DNA from: Paraburkholderia diazotrophica | Lineage (GTDB): Bacteria; Pseudomonadota; Gammaproteobacteria; Burkholderiales; Burkholderiaceae | Direction: 5' to 3' | NCBI RefSeq assembly: GCF_900108945.1 | Contig: NZ_FNYE01000029.1 | Location: 35,468 to 99,467 of the forward strand | DNA length: 64,000 bases | Shown: positions 8,186 through 17,497 of the stretch, piece by piece | Position numbering within the stretch: position 1 is the stretch's first letter | How the letters are laid out: every line of letters begins with the position of its first letter | Translations under genes and position numbers: made by a program | The notes under the pieces: model-generated | What the model saw: only the letters and a program-made list of their open reading frames with translations | Told to the model about the DNA's origin: nothing | Databases searched by the model: none

Positions 8186-8998
8186 ATGGAAGAAAGCGAA
8201 TTCGGCGCCTTCGAACATCGAGGCTGGGAACGGGCTGCGCAGCCTTATCACACGTATTTCGGTAACTTGACCATTCAGTCCCATGGCCCGTTGCTCGATG
8301 CGCTGGACGTCCGCCGCGGCACCCGCTTCCTCGATGTCGCATCGGGCCCCGGCTATCTCGCCGCGTCGGCCGCGAAGCGCGGCGCCGATGCCGTCGGCGT
8401 CGACTTTGCCGAATCGATGGTCGATCAGGCACGGCGCATCTATCCCGCGCTGACGTTCAGGTTCGGCCGCGCGGAAGACCTGCCGTTTCCCGACGAGTGT
8501 GTCGACGCTGTCGGCATCAACTTTGGGATGCTGCACTTCTCGAATCCAGAGCAGGCGCTTCTGGAGGCGTTCAGGGTGCTGCGGCCCGGAGGCAAGGTCG
8601 GCTTCACGAATTGGTCGACGCCCGACAAGGCAGCCGGTTTCGCGATCGTGCTGAAGGCGATCGAGGCTCATGGTCAGATGGATGTTCAGTTGCCGCCAGG
8701 GCCGCCCTTCTTCCGGTTCAGCGACTGGGACGAATGCAAGCGTGTGCTCGTTGACGCAGGCTTTCTCGATCCGCATCTCCAGGAAATCGGGCTGACTTTG
8801 CACGCGCGAGCGCCGGGCGCGCTATTCGACATGGTGAGGCGAGGCGGCGTGCGCATTTCCGCGATCCTGAATGCGCAGACGCCAGAGGCGCTGGACTCGA
8901 TCGAGAAGGCTATCACCGAAGGGGCTGCGCGATATGAAAGCGCCGGCGAGGTTCGGATACCGATGCCGTGCGTGCTGGCGAGCGCGGCGAAGCCTTGA
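8186..8998 (+). CDS. class I SAM-dependent methyltransferase
   Basis: A 270-residue soluble methyltransferase. Motif I is FLDVASGPGYLA (about residues 45-57), followed by the acidic end of strand beta2 in A-V-G-V-D-F-A-E, and by the F-x-V-L-R-P-G-G-K motif typical of the UbiE/Methyltransf_11 group. The ATG at 8186 is chosen because GGAGAAAA stands seven bases ahead and because the conserved part starts soon after; an in-frame ATG at 8153 would add 11 residues. It stands alone between a gene-poor region and the convergent glmS. The methyl acceptor is unknown. Confidence 0.88.
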   Translation: MEESEFGAFEHRGWERAAQPYHTYFGNLTIQSHGPLLDALDVRRGTRFLDVASGPGYLAASAAKRGADAVGVDFAESMVDQARRIYPALTFRFGRAEDLPFPDECVDAVGINFGMLHFSNPEQALLEAFRVLRPGGKVGFTNWSTPDKAAGFAIVLKAIEAHGQMDVQLPPGPPFFRFSDWDECKRVLVDAGFLDPHLQEIGLTLHARAPGALFDMVRRGGVRISAILNAQTPEALDSIEKAITEGAARYESAGEVRIPMPCVLASAAKP

Positions 8999-9142
8999 GC
9001 ATTCGCGAGCGAACGTCAGGCAATGGAGGAAGGGGGAGCTTGAATTCGAGGCGTTCCCGATACGACCGCCAACCTGGCGCCGCATCGGGAACGCTTGCGA
9101 AACGACAACAGCAACAGCAACATCACCGCAGAGCGAACAGCC

Positions 9143-10960
9143 TCACTCCACCGTGACCGATTTCGCGAGATTGCGCGGCTTGTCCACGTCTGTCCCGCGC
9201 GAGCACGCCGTGTGATACGCGAGCAACTGCAGCGGCACGACGTGCAGAATCGGCGACAGCAAGCCGTAGTGCTCCGGCATGCGGATCACGTGCAGCCCTT
9301 CGTCGTTGAGGATCTTCGTGTCGGCATCGGCGAACACATACAGCTGGCCGCCGCGCGCGCGCACTTCCTGAATGTTCGACTTGAGCTTTTCGAGCAGCGC
9401 GTCATTCGGCGCGACTGTCACGACGGGCATCGCCTCCGTGACGAGCGCCAGCGGCCCGTGCTTCAGTTCGCCCGCCGGATACGCCTCAGCGTGGATGTAC
9501 GAGATTTCCTTGAGCTTGAGCGCGCCTTCCAGCGCGATCGGATAGTGCAGGCCACGGCCGAGGAACAGCGCATTCTCCTTGCGCGAGAACTCCTCCGACC
9601 ACGCGATGATCTGCGGCTCCAGTGCCAGCACGCTGTTGAGCGCCGCGGGCAAATGGCGCAGCTGGCGGATGTAGTCGGCTTCCTGCTTCGCGCTGATGTG
9701 GCCACGCAGCTTGCCGAGCGTCGCAGCGAGCACGAACAGCGCGACCAGTTGCGTCGTGAAAGCCTTCGTCGACGCGACGCCGATCTCGCGGCCCGCGTGC
9801 GTGAGGAACGACAACTCCGTCATGCGCACCATCGCGCTCGTGGCGACGTTGCACACCGCCAGCGTGTGCGTGTGCCCCAGCGATTGCGCGTGCTTAAGCG
9901 CCGCAATCGTGTCGGCCGTTTCGCCCGATTGTGAAATCACGACGACGAGCGACTTCGGATTCGGCACTGAATCGCGATAACGGTATTCGCTTGCAATCTC
10001 GACCTGCGTCGGAATCTTCGCGATCGATTCGAGCCAGTACTTTGCCGTCAGGCCCGAGTAGTAGCTCGTGCCGCACGCGAGAACCAGCAGGCTGTCGATT
10101 TCCTCAAATGCCTTCGCGGCGCCTTCGCCGAACAGCGACGCATCGAACACATCGGATTGCGGAATCGTGTCCGAGATCGCGCGCGGCTGCTCGAAGATTT
10201 CCTTCTGCATGAAATGGCGATACGGGCCAAGCTCGACCGCGCCGCCGTATGCCGCGACCTGGCGGACGTCGCGCTCGGCCGGCTTGCCGTCGCGATCGAA
10301 CACGCGGACCTTTTCGAGCGTCAGTTCGCAGACGTCGCCTTCTTCGAGGAACATGAAGCGATCGGTGCTGCCCGCCAGCGCAAGCGCGTCCGACGCGAGG
10401 AAGTTCTCGCCTTCCCCGAGGCCGACCACGAGCGGCGACCCTTGGCGCGCGCCCACCACCGTATGCGGCTGGCTCTTGTGCAGCACGGCGATCGCGTAAG
10501 CGCCGTGCAAGTGCCCCGTCGCTTCGCGCACGGCCGCGAACAGATCGCCGTGATACAGGCTGTGGATCAGATGCGCGATCACTTCCGTATCGGTCTGCGA
10601 GATGAATTCGTAGCCCTTGCCGCGCAGCATTTCGCGCAGCGTCTCGTAGTTCTCGATGATGCCGTTGTGGACGATCGCGAGTTCGTTGCGCGAGAAGATC
10701 GGGTGCGCGTTGTCGGTGACGGGCGCGCCGTGCGTCGCCCAGCGCGTGTGCGCGATACCCGTCACGCCTTCGAGGCGCGTCTCGCACACCTGCTCGTCGA
10801 GATCCGCGACGCGCGCCACGCTGCGCGCGCGCTTCGGCTCGCCGCCCGCGAGCACGGCGACGCCGCATGAGTCATAGCCGCGATATTCGAGGCGACGCAA
10901 TCCTTCGATCAGAACAGAAACGATGTTTCGCTGCGCTACCGCGCCGACAATGCCGCACAT
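9143..10960 (-). CDS. glmS: glutamine--fructose-6-phosphate aminotransferase (isomerizing)
   Basis: Makes glucosamine-6-phosphate from fructose-6-phosphate and glutamine, the first step towards UDP-GlcNAc for peptidoglycan and LPS. At 605 residues it has the normal length. Translation from 10960 gives MCGIVGA, so that Cys2 becomes the N-terminal nucleophile of the glutaminase domain (residues 2 to about 220); the ATG two codons earlier would not. Two SIS sugar-isomerase domains follow (about 285-420 and 460-595), and the protein ends in the conserved K-S-V-T-V-E. It lies 56 bases behind glmU on the same strand, so the pair probably forms one operon for UDP-GlcNAc synthesis. No glmS ribozyme-like core is seen in the short spacer, as expected outside Firmicutes. 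Confidence 0.98.
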   Translation of the reverse strand: MCGIVGAVAQRNIVSVLIEGLRRLEYRGYDSCGVAVLAGGEPKRARSVARVADLDEQVCETRLEGVTGIAHTRWATHGAPVTDNAHPIFSRNELAIVHNGIIENYETLREMLRGKGYEFISQTDTEVIAHLIHSLYHGDLFAAVREATGHLHGAYAIAVLHKSQPHTVVGARQGSPLVVGLGEGENFLASDALALAGSTDRFMFLEEGDVCELTLEKVRVFDRDGKPAERDVRQVAAYGGAVELGPYRHFMQKEIFEQPRAISDTIPQSDVFDASLFGEGAAKAFEEIDSLLVLACGTSYYSGLTAKYWLESIAKIPTQVEIASEYRYRDSVPNPKSLVVVISQSGETADTIAALKHAQSLGHTHTLAVCNVATSAMVRMTELSFLTHAGREIGVASTKAFTTQLVALFVLAATLGKLRGHISAKQEADYIRQLRHLPAALNSVLALEPQIIAWSEEFSRKENALFLGRGLHYPIALEGALKLKEISYIHAEAYPAGELKHGPLALVTEAMPVVTVAPNDALLEKLKSNIQEVRARGGQLYVFADADTKILNDEGLHVIRMPEHYGLLSPILHVVPLQLLAYHTACSRGTDVDKPRNLAKSVTVE

Positions 10961-11016
10961 AATCAATGATCCTTTGCAGAGTTAGGGTCCGCAGCGCACT
11001 TCGCGCGCGGCTCCCT

Positions 11017-12378
11017 TCAGCTTTTCTTTTTCGTCGGGCGCACGTAGCCCGTCTTGCCGACCTGGGTCTTCTCGTTGAGCACGAGAAGGCCTTCCTCGAC
11101 GTCCTTCCACACCGTCGTGCCCGCCGCGATCGTCACGCCGCGGCCGACGCGCACGGGCGCCACGAGTTGCGTATCCGAGCCGACGAACACATCGTCTTCG
11201 ATGATCGTGCGGAATTTGTTCGCGCCGTCGTAGTTGCAGGTAATCGTGCCCGCGCCGATATTCACGCGCGCACCGACATCCGAATCGCCGATATACGACA
11301 GGTGATTCGCCTTCGACCCGTGGCCCAGCACCGCGTTCTTCACTTCGACGAAGTTGCCGACGTGCGTCTCGTCCGAGAGCGTCGCACCCGGACGCAGGCG
11401 CGCGTAAGGACCGAGCACGACCTGCGCGCCGATCTGCGCGCCTTCGATATGCGTATAGGCATCGACGCGCGTGCCCGCGCCGATGGTCGCGTTGCGGATC
11501 ACGCAGTTGGGCCCGATCGTTACGTTATCGGCCAGCGTGACCTCGCCTTCGAATACGCAATTCACGTCGATCGACACATCGCGGCCGCATTCGAGCGAGC
11601 CGCGCACGTCGATACGCGCCGGGTCCGCAATCGTCACGCCCGCGACGAGCAATTCGTCCGCGACATTGCGCTGATGAATGCGCTCCAGTTCGGCAAGCTG
11701 CTGCTTGCTGTTGACGCCGAGCGTTTCCCACTCTTCGTCGGGCTGCGCGGTGACGACATCGATGCCCGCTTCGATCGCCAGCTCGACCACGTCGGTCAGG
11801 TAGAACTCACCCTGCGCGTTGTCGTTCTTCAGCGACGACAGCCAGCCGTCGAGGCGCCTGGTCGGCATCACGACGATGCCCGTGTTGATCTCGGCGATCT
11901 TCTGCTGCTCCGGCGTCGCGTCCTTCTGTTCGACGATGCGCTCGACCTTGCCGTTCGCATCGCGCACGATGCGGCCGTAGCCGGTGGGATCGTCGAGCGT
12001 CACCGTGAGCACGCCGTAGCCGTCGTGGCCCGCGCTATCGGTCAGACGCTTGAGCGTGCCCGCTTTCGTGAGGGGCACATCGCCGTAGAGCACGAGCGTC
12101 GGCTGCGACGGATCGAGCAGCGGCAAGGCCTGCTGCACCGCGTGCCCCGTGCCGAGCTGCTGCTCCTGCAACGCGAATTGCACATCGGGTGCCGCGACGG
12201 CCGTGCGGACCTGTTCCGCGCCGTGACCGATCACGACGACGAGGCGCGTCGGATTCAGCGTGCGAGCAGTATCGATGACATGAGCGAGAAGCGGCCGGCC
12301 GGCCAGGGGATGAAGCACTTTCGGCAACGCGGAGCGCATGCGCTTGCCAGTGCCTGCCGCCAGAATCACGATATTCAT
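11017..12378 (-). CDS. glmU: bifunctional GlcNAc-1-phosphate uridyltransferase / glucosamine-1-phosphate acetyltransferase
   Basis: Catalyses the last two steps to UDP-GlcNAc in the cytoplasm. The start MNIVILAAGTGKRM at 12378 gives 453 residues, the usual size. Residues 1 to about 228 form the uridyltransferase Rossmann-like domain (L-A-A-G-x-G-x-R-M with Lys in P-K-V-L-H-P). The C-terminal half is a left-handed beta helix of hexapeptide repeats ending in the acetyltransferase active site (N-Y-D-G-A-N-K-F, then G-A-G-T). The open frame extends 59 codons upstream, but that part is not conserved. glmS follows on the same strand. Confidence 0.98.
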   Translation of the reverse strand: MNIVILAAGTGKRMRSALPKVLHPLAGRPLLAHVIDTARTLNPTRLVVVIGHGAEQVRTAVAAPDVQFALQEQQLGTGHAVQQALPLLDPSQPTLVLYGDVPLTKAGTLKRLTDSAGHDGYGVLTVTLDDPTGYGRIVRDANGKVERIVEQKDATPEQQKIAEINTGIVVMPTRRLDGWLSSLKNDNAQGEFYLTDVVELAIEAGIDVVTAQPDEEWETLGVNSKQQLAELERIHQRNVADELLVAGVTIADPARIDVRGSLECGRDVSIDVNCVFEGEVTLADNVTIGPNCVIRNATIGAGTRVDAYTHIEGAQIGAQVVLGPYARLRPGATLSDETHVGNFVEVKNAVLGHGSKANHLSYIGDSDVGARVNIGAGTITCNYDGANKFRTIIEDDVFVGSDTQLVAPVRVGRGVTIAAGTTVWKDVEEGLLVLNEKTQVGKTGYVRPTKKKS

Positions 12379-12460
12379 GACGTGGGCATCTATGACGAGT
12401 TTGGAGTGGGCGATTCTAGCACGCTGCGCATGACGCCAACGTTGCCGGGCAGACCGACAA

Positions 12461-12499
12461 ATCCCCGCAAATGCCGGTGCTGAAAGGCTTTGCGGGGAT
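12461..12499 (-). terminator. possible terminator behind ttcA
   Basis: ATCCCCGCAAA (12461-12471) pairs with TTTGCGGGGAT (12489-12499) across a 17-base loop. Read leftward it is followed only by a weak T stretch, so termination would be inefficient. It lies between the ttcA stop and the glmU start. Confidence 0.35.
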
Positions 12500-12511
12500 C
12501 TGACGAATCTG

Positions 12512-13513
12512 TTAGAGATCGTCGAATTGCACGAATGAGATCGTTTGCGCCGCACTCTCCCGCGTGCCGTCCGGTGCGGAATCGGTGGAGCACGGCTCTT
12601 CGTCGAACGCGATATCGCCTTGCGGATCGGCTTCGCCCGTCGCGCGCAGATTCGTGAACGGGAACAGCTTGTGGTCCATCAGATGCGACGGCACCACGTT
12701 CGATAGCGCATTGAACATGTTGTCGACGCGGCCCGGGAAACGCTTCTCCCATTCGCGGATCAGCGCCTTCATTTCCGCGCGTTTCAGGTTCGGCTGGCTG
12801 CCGCACAGATTGCACGGAATGATCGGGAATTCGCGCAATTCCGCGTATTTTTCGAGGTCCGTTTCCTTCACATACGCGAGGGGACGGATCACGACGTTTT
12901 TGCCGTCATCGGATTGCAGCTTGGGCGGCATGCCCTTCAGCTTGCCGCCGTAGAACAGGTTCAGCAGCAGCGTCTGCAGGATGTCGTCGCGATGATGGCC
13001 GAGCGCGATCTTGGTCGCGCCGAGTTCGCCCGCCACGCGATACAGAATGCCGCGCCGCAGACGCGAGCACAGCGAGCACGTCGTCTTGCCCTCGGGCACG
13101 AGGCGCTTGACAATGCTGTACGTGTCCTGATTCTCGATATGGAACGGGATGTCCAGTTTGCTCAGGTATTCGGGCAGCACGTGTTCCGGAAAGCCCGGCT
13201 GCTTCTGGTCGAGGTTCACGGCGACGATCTCGAAGTCGATCGGCGCGCGCTCGCGCAGACGCATCAGGATATCGAGCATCGCATAGCTGTCCTTGCCGCC
13301 CGACAGGCACACCATTACCTTGTCGCCGTGCTCGATCATGTTGTAGTCGCCGATCGCCTGGCCGACCTGGCGCGCGAGCCGCTTGAACAGCTTGTTGTTC
13401 TCGTACGCTTCTTTCTGCTCGCGGCGCGTGAGCGCGCGCTTGCGCTCGTCAGCTGGCGCTTCGGCTCCGGCGGCATTCGCGTCGACGCCCGTCAACGTTT
13501 CGGGAGCGTTCAT
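12512..13513 (-). CDS. ttcA: tRNA 2-thiocytidine(32) synthetase TtcA
   Basis: Thiolates cytidine 32 of certain tRNAs. The 333-residue protein carries the ATP-pyrophosphatase PP-loop S-G-G-K-D-S (about residue 70), the C-S-L-C pair (about 147-150) and a further Cys in C-N-L-C-G-S (about 238) that together hold the iron-sulfur cluster in this family. The N-terminal 30 residues are a variable charged extension. The gene starts three bases after the folB stop on the same strand, so the two are co-transcribed. The acidic C-terminus is lineage-specific. Confidence 0.97.
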   Translation of the reverse strand: MNAPETLTGVDANAAGAEAPADERKRALTRREQKEAYENNKLFKRLARQVGQAIGDYNMIEHGDKVMVCLSGGKDSYAMLDILMRLRERAPIDFEIVAVNLDQKQPGFPEHVLPEYLSKLDIPFHIENQDTYSIVKRLVPEGKTTCSLCSRLRRGILYRVAGELGATKIALGHHRDDILQTLLLNLFYGGKLKGMPPKLQSDDGKNVVIRPLAYVKETDLEKYAELREFPIIPCNLCGSQPNLKRAEMKALIREWEKRFPGRVDNMFNALSNVVPSHLMDHKLFPFTNLRATGEADPQGDIAFDEEPCSTDSAPDGTRESAAQTISFVQFDDL

Positions 13514-13516
13514 CGC

Positions 13517-13912
13517 TCAGTCCTCTTTGATCTGGAAGACTTCGACGCCCACGGCATCGCAGTCGGAATAAACATCGGGCTTTTCCGTCGAAAGGCGCAC
13601 GGCGCGGACCTGCGGATGCGCGAGCAGCGCCTTGGCCAGGTCGTCGCAGAGCGTTTCCTGCAGATGGATATGCCCCTGGCTCACGCGCTGTGCGATTGTC
13701 GCGCGCATGAAGTCGTAGTCGACGACTTCGCGCAGCTTGTCTTCGACGGGCGTCGATAGCGCGAGCGGCACGAACAGTTCGACATTGATCACCACGCGCT
13801 GCTCGCCGCGCTTTTCGAACTCATGCACGCCGATGTTGATGTGCACCTCGTAGTTGCGCAGAAAGAGCCGGCGGCAATCAGCGAGCCGAGGATGAAGCAA
13901 AGCGGCAGACAT
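13517..13912 (-). CDS. folB: dihydroneopterin aldolase
   Basis: A 131-residue FolB-type protein of the tunnelling-fold family, acting in folate synthesis on dihydroneopterin. Visible family features are an N-terminal V-H-I-N-I-G-V-H-E-F-E segment, the D-Y-D central stretch and L-C-D-D-L-A. It is immediately upstream of ttcA (3-base gap) and downstream of a short-chain reductase gene that may be FolM, giving a small pterin cluster. Some proteins of this family also show epimerase activity on dihydroneopterin or its triphosphate; that is not decidable here. Confidence 0.95.
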   Translation of the reverse strand: MSAALLHPRLADCRRLFLRNYEVHINIGVHEFEKRGEQRVVINVELFVPLALSTPVEDKLREVVDYDFMRATIAQRVSQGHIHLQETLCDDLAKALLAHPQVRAVRLSTEKPDVYSDCDAVGVEVFQIKED

Positions 13913-14014
13913 GTTCGTTCCAGTACAAAAGGGTGCGTGCGCAAAAGGGTGCGTGCGGCACGCAGTTGCAATTGGGCGCGCTTCGCGGCGCGCCGGTGGG
14001 GCGCGACCTCGTGG

Positions 14015-14830
14015 TCAGGCGCCCGTCAAAAACATTACGTCGCGCGGCAGCGGCACGAGATGCTGCCCGCCGTCGACAACCAGCGTCGTACCCGTGACGC
14101 CCCGCGCATCCGCGAGATACAGCGCGGCCGCGACGATATCCTCGATGCGCGACGCGCGGCCGAGCGGCGTGACCTTGTGCGCGGCCGCGAAGCTCTCCGC
14201 CGTCTGATCGCCGGATTGCAGCGTGAGACCGGGCGCGAGGCCCACGACGCGCACCTTCGGCGCCAGCGCCTGCGCAAGCGCGACGGTCGCCGTGCCGAGC
14301 GCGGCCTTCGACACGGTGTACGACAGGTAGTCCGGATTCATGTTGTACAGCTTCTGGTCGAGCACGTTGATGACGGCACTGCGCAGCGCCTCGTCGTGCA
14401 GCGCCGCCTCGGGCGTGACTTCGTGCAACATCCGCGCGAGCACGAGCGGCGCGCCGACGTTGATCGACGTCAGATGCAGCAACTTCGCGTAGCCGATGTC
14501 GAGCGCGGTGTCCTCGTCGAACAGCGACGCGTTGTTCACGATGCACGACGGACGCCCGAGCGCCGCGATGCAATCGGGCACGAGCCGCTCGACTTCCGCC
14601 TCGACGGACAAATCGGCCCTCAGCGCGACGGCGCGCCGGCCCAGCGCGGCGATTTCCGCGACCACGTCGTCGGCTTTCGCCTTCGACGAGCCGTAATGCA
14701 CCGCCACGTCCCAGCCCGCCGCCGCAAAGCCGACGGCCAGCCCCCGGCCGATCCGGTGCGAAGCGCCCGTGACGAGGACGACGCGCTCGCGTCGGGCGTT
14801 GGCGGCGGAAGTGTCGTTCGAGGCGGTCAT
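14015..14830 (-). CDS. short-chain dehydrogenase, likely FolM-type pteridine reductase
   Basis: A 271-residue SDR enzyme. The cofactor motif is T-G-A-S-H-R-I-G (residues about 21-28); an Arg in this position is typical of NADPH-dependent FolM/pteridine reductases. The active site is Y-x-x-x-K (Y-T-V-S-K-A-A-L) and the N-N-A-S motif is present. The neighbour folB on the same strand supports a role in reducing dihydromonapterin or dihydrofolate, but the name folM is inference from family likeness and context. The start codon is only 13 bases from the divergent midA-like start, so its promoter must overlap that gene. Confidence 0.82.
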   Translation of the reverse strand: MTASNDTSAANARRERVVLVTGASHRIGRGLAVGFAAAGWDVAVHYGSSKAKADDVVAEIAALGRRAVALRADLSVEAEVERLVPDCIAALGRPSCIVNNASLFDEDTALDIGYAKLLHLTSINVGAPLVLARMLHEVTPEAALHDEALRSAVINVLDQKLYNMNPDYLSYTVSKAALGTATVALAQALAPKVRVVGLAPGLTLQSGDQTAESFAAAHKVTPLGRASRIEDIVAAALYLADARGVTGTTLVVDGGQHLVPLPRDVMFLTGA

Positions 14831-14843
14831 TTACAATGCAAGG

Positions 14844-16037
14844 ATGAATCCGAAAGCTCACCAACCCGATAGTTTACCTGCTCCCGGCCCGACCGCGCTC
14901 GCGCAGTCCGAAGCGCTCGTTTCGCTGATTCGCGCGGAGATCGATGCGAACGGCGGCTGGATGCCGTTCGATCGCTACATGGAGCGCGCGTTGTACGCGC
15001 CGGGACTGGGCTACTACAGCGGCGGCGCGATCAAGTTCGGCCGCCGCGCCGAGGATGGCAGCGATTTCGTGACGGCGCCGGAACTGTCGCCGCTCTTCGC
15101 GGAAACGCTCGCGCGGCCCGTCGCGCAGGCGCTGGAAGCGAGCGGCACGCGTCATGTGATGGAATTCGGCGCGGGCACGGGCAAGCTGGCGTCCGGCTTG
15201 CTCAATGCACTTTCGAAGCTTGACGCGCAGTTCGACAGCTACTCGATCGTCGATCTGTCGGGCGAATTGCGCCAGCGCCAGTGGGAGACGATCGAAGCGC
15301 AGGCGCCCGCAATGGCCTCGCGCGTGCGGTGGCTCGACGCGTTGCCGGAGCAGTTCGAAGGCGTGGTCGTGGGCAACGAAGTGCTCGACGCGATGCCCGT
15401 GCGGCTCTTCGCGCGCAGCGGCGGGCAATGGCACGAGCGCGGCGTCGCATTCGAGAACGGCGCATTGCGCTTCGCAGACCGTCCCGTTCAGTCGACGCAC
15501 GATGCCGCGTTCCTGCGCGATCTGGAAATCGACGGCGATGGCGACTACGTGACAGAAACGCACGAAGCCGCGCTCGCCTTCACGCGCACCGTCTGCACGA
15601 TGCTCACGCGCGGCGCGGCGATTCTGATCGACTATGGCTTTCCGCGTCAAGAGTACTATCACGCGCAGCGCACGCAAGGCACGCTGATGTGCCACTACCG
15701 GCACCGCGCTCACGGCGATCCGTTTCTCTATCCCGGCTTGCAGGACATCACGTCGCACGTCGAATTCACGGGCATCGCCGAGGCAGGCGTCGATGCGGGC
15801 GCGGATCTGCTCGGCTACACGTCGCAGGCGCGCTTCCTGATGAACGCGGGCATCACGGAAGCGTTGAGCGCGATCGATCCGTCCGACATTCCCAACTTTC
15901 TGCCCGCCGCGAACGCGGTACAGAAGCTGCTATCGGAAGCCGAAATGGGCGAGCTCTTCAAAGTGATCGCGTTTTCGCGCGGCATCGACGGCACACTCGA
16001 TGCATTCGCGCGCGGCGACCGTTCGCATACGCTGTGA
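14844..16037 (+). CDS. MidA-family SAM-dependent methyltransferase
   Basis: A 397-residue protein of the MidA/NDUFAF7 group (COG1565). Motif I reads MEFGAGTGKLASGLL (about residues 113-127), and the family's D-Y-G-F segment and an H-V-E-F-T stretch occur further on. The eukaryotic relative methylates an arginine of a complex I subunit; in bacteria the target is not established. The ATG at 14844 is preferred because conserved sequence begins soon after and the upstream in-frame ATG at 14769 would overlap the divergent reductase gene. It is followed after 10 bases by a DUF2905 gene. Confidence 0.9.
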   Translation: MNPKAHQPDSLPAPGPTALAQSEALVSLIRAEIDANGGWMPFDRYMERALYAPGLGYYSGGAIKFGRRAEDGSDFVTAPELSPLFAETLARPVAQALEASGTRHVMEFGAGTGKLASGLLNALSKLDAQFDSYSIVDLSGELRQRQWETIEAQAPAMASRVRWLDALPEQFEGVVVGNEVLDAMPVRLFARSGGQWHERGVAFENGALRFADRPVQSTHDAAFLRDLEIDGDGDYVTETHEAALAFTRTVCTMLTRGAAILIDYGFPRQEYYHAQRTQGTLMCHYRHRAHGDPFLYPGLQDITSHVEFTGIAEAGVDAGADLLGYTSQARFLMNAGITEALSAIDPSDIPNFLPAANAVQKLLSEAEMGELFKVIAFSRGIDGTLDAFARGDRSHTL

Positions 16038-16047
16038 GGCAAACACG

Positions 16048-16242
16048 ATGATCCGCTGGCTGCTCACCACGTTCGTCGCCGTGGCCGTGCTGTCGGCGTG
16101 CTGGCCGTGGCTGCGCAAGCTGGGTATCGGCAGGATGCCGGGCGATGTGACGCTGCGTCTGTTCGGAAAGGAGTATCCGTTTCCGTTCATGTCGACGCTG
16201 ATACTGTCGATGCTGCTGTCGCTGATCGCCCGGCTGCTGTGA
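16048..16242 (+). CDS. DUF2905 domain small membrane protein
   Basis: A 64-residue protein with two membrane helices (residues about 3-20 and 45-62) and between them the family's characteristic L-G-x-G-R-M-P-G-D segment. The function of the family is unknown. It starts 10 bases after the MidA-like gene and is probably co-transcribed. It ends one base before the convergent cca stop, so there is no room for a terminator. Confidence 0.88.
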   Translation: MIRWLLTTFVAVAVLSACWPWLRKLGIGRMPGDVTLRLFGKEYPFPFMSTLILSMLLSLIARLL

Positions 16243-16243
16243 T

Positions 16244-17497
16244 TCACGCGTCTTCCGGCGACGCTTCGTTCAACGCTTTCGCCACGGCGCGCACGCGCTC
16301 GCGATGCACGGCCTCCTTGATCTTCGCAGGGTCGTCCGCATACGCGCTCGCGACCGCGCCCGCATCGACCGAGCGCGCCGCGACGAGCGCCTCGCGCAAG
16401 CGCTCGGCCTGCGGATAGGCCGCCGCCTCGAATCCGAGCCGGCCACGCGCGTCGGCTTCACACGCCTGCAAGGCCTCCGCGAAACGCGCGGGCTTGCGCA
16501 GCGCGTCGCAGCGCTCGAAGAGCCGCACGAGCCCCGCCGACCTCGTCTCCATCACGCGATGAATGTTGCCGTGCTCGCGCGCGACCAGCAGCGCAAGATC
16601 GCGGCATTCGTTCGGCACGCGCAGACGCTCGCACAAGGGCTTGAGCAGATCGACGGTGCGCCCTTCGTGGCCGATGTGGCGCGGCAGAACATCTTCGGGC
16701 GTGGTCGCCTTGCCGAGATCGTGCGTGAGCGCGGCAAAGCGCACCGTCAGCGCGTAGTTCTGCGCGGCCGCGTGATCGACCACCATCATCACGTGCACGC
16801 CTGTATCCACTTCCGGGTGATAGTCGGCGCGCTGCGGCACGCCGTATAGCGCGTCGATCTCCGGCAGAATGCGCGCAAGCGCACCGGATTCGCGCAGCAC
16901 GTCGAACATGCGCGAAGGCTTCTTCTCCATCAGGCCGCGCGAGACTTCCTGCCACACGCGCTCGGGCACCAGCGCGTCGACTTCGCCCGCATCGACCATC
17001 TTGCGCATCAGCGCCATCGTCTCCTGCGCGATGGTGAAATCGGCAAAGCGCGCCGAGAAACGCGCGACGCGCAGGATGCGCACAGGGTCTTCGAGAAACG
17101 CATCGCTGACATGCCGGAACACGCGATTCTTCAGGTCCGTCTGGCCGTCGAACGGATCGATCACCGGGCCCGTCAGATCGCCGTCCGGCGTCACTTCGCG
17201 GGCCATCGCGTTGACTGTGAGATCGCGCCGCGCGAGATCCTCTTCGAGCGTCACATCGGGCGCGTAGAAAAACTGGAAGCCGTGATAGCCCGACGACGTC
17301 TTGCGCTCGGTGCGCGCGAGCGCGTATTCCTCATGCGTGTCCGGATGCAGGAAAACGGGGAAATCCTTGCCGACGGGGCGAAAGCCCTTCGCGATCATCT
17401 GCTCGGGCGTCGCACCGACCACGACGTAATCGCGATCCTGCACGGGCATGCCTAGCAGCTCGTCGCGGATCGCGCCGCCTACTGCGTAGATATTCAT
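16244..17497 (-). CDS. cca: multifunctional CCA tRNA nucleotidyltransferase
   Basis: Adds and repairs the 3' CCA end of tRNAs. The 417-residue protein begins M-N-I-Y-A-V-G-G-A-I-R-D, the nucleotidyltransferase motif, with the acidic D-R-D-Y following. The C-terminal half carries an HD domain (L-T-H-D-L-G-K-A-T-T), which in the long gamma/beta-proteobacterial form gives phosphodiesterase and phosphatase activities. It overlaps the upstream GST gene by four bases (ATGA), so the two are translationally coupled. Confidence 0.97.
   Translation of the reverse strand: MNIYAVGGAIRDELLGMPVQDRDYVVVGATPEQMIAKGFRPVGKDFPVFLHPDTHEEYALARTERKTSSGYHGFQFFYAPDVTLEEDLARRDLTVNAMAREVTPDGDLTGPVIDPFDGQTDLKNRVFRHVSDAFLEDPVRILRVARFSARFADFTIAQETMALMRKMVDAGEVDALVPERVWQEVSRGLMEKKPSRMFDVLRESGALARILPEIDALYGVPQRADYHPEVDTGVHVMMVVDHAAAQNYALTVRFAALTHDLGKATTPEDVLPRHIGHEGRTVDLLKPLCERLRVPNECRDLALLVAREHGNIHRVMETRSAGLVRLFERCDALRKPARFAEALQACEADARGRLGFEAAAYPQAERLREALVAARSVDAGAVASAYADDPAKIKEAVHRERVRAVAKALNEASPEDA

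Noticed and set aside
10961..11016. glmS ribozyme in the glmU-glmS spacer
   Set aside because: The spacer is 56 bases and lacks the core; this ribozyme is known from Firmicutes-type bacteria, not from this group.
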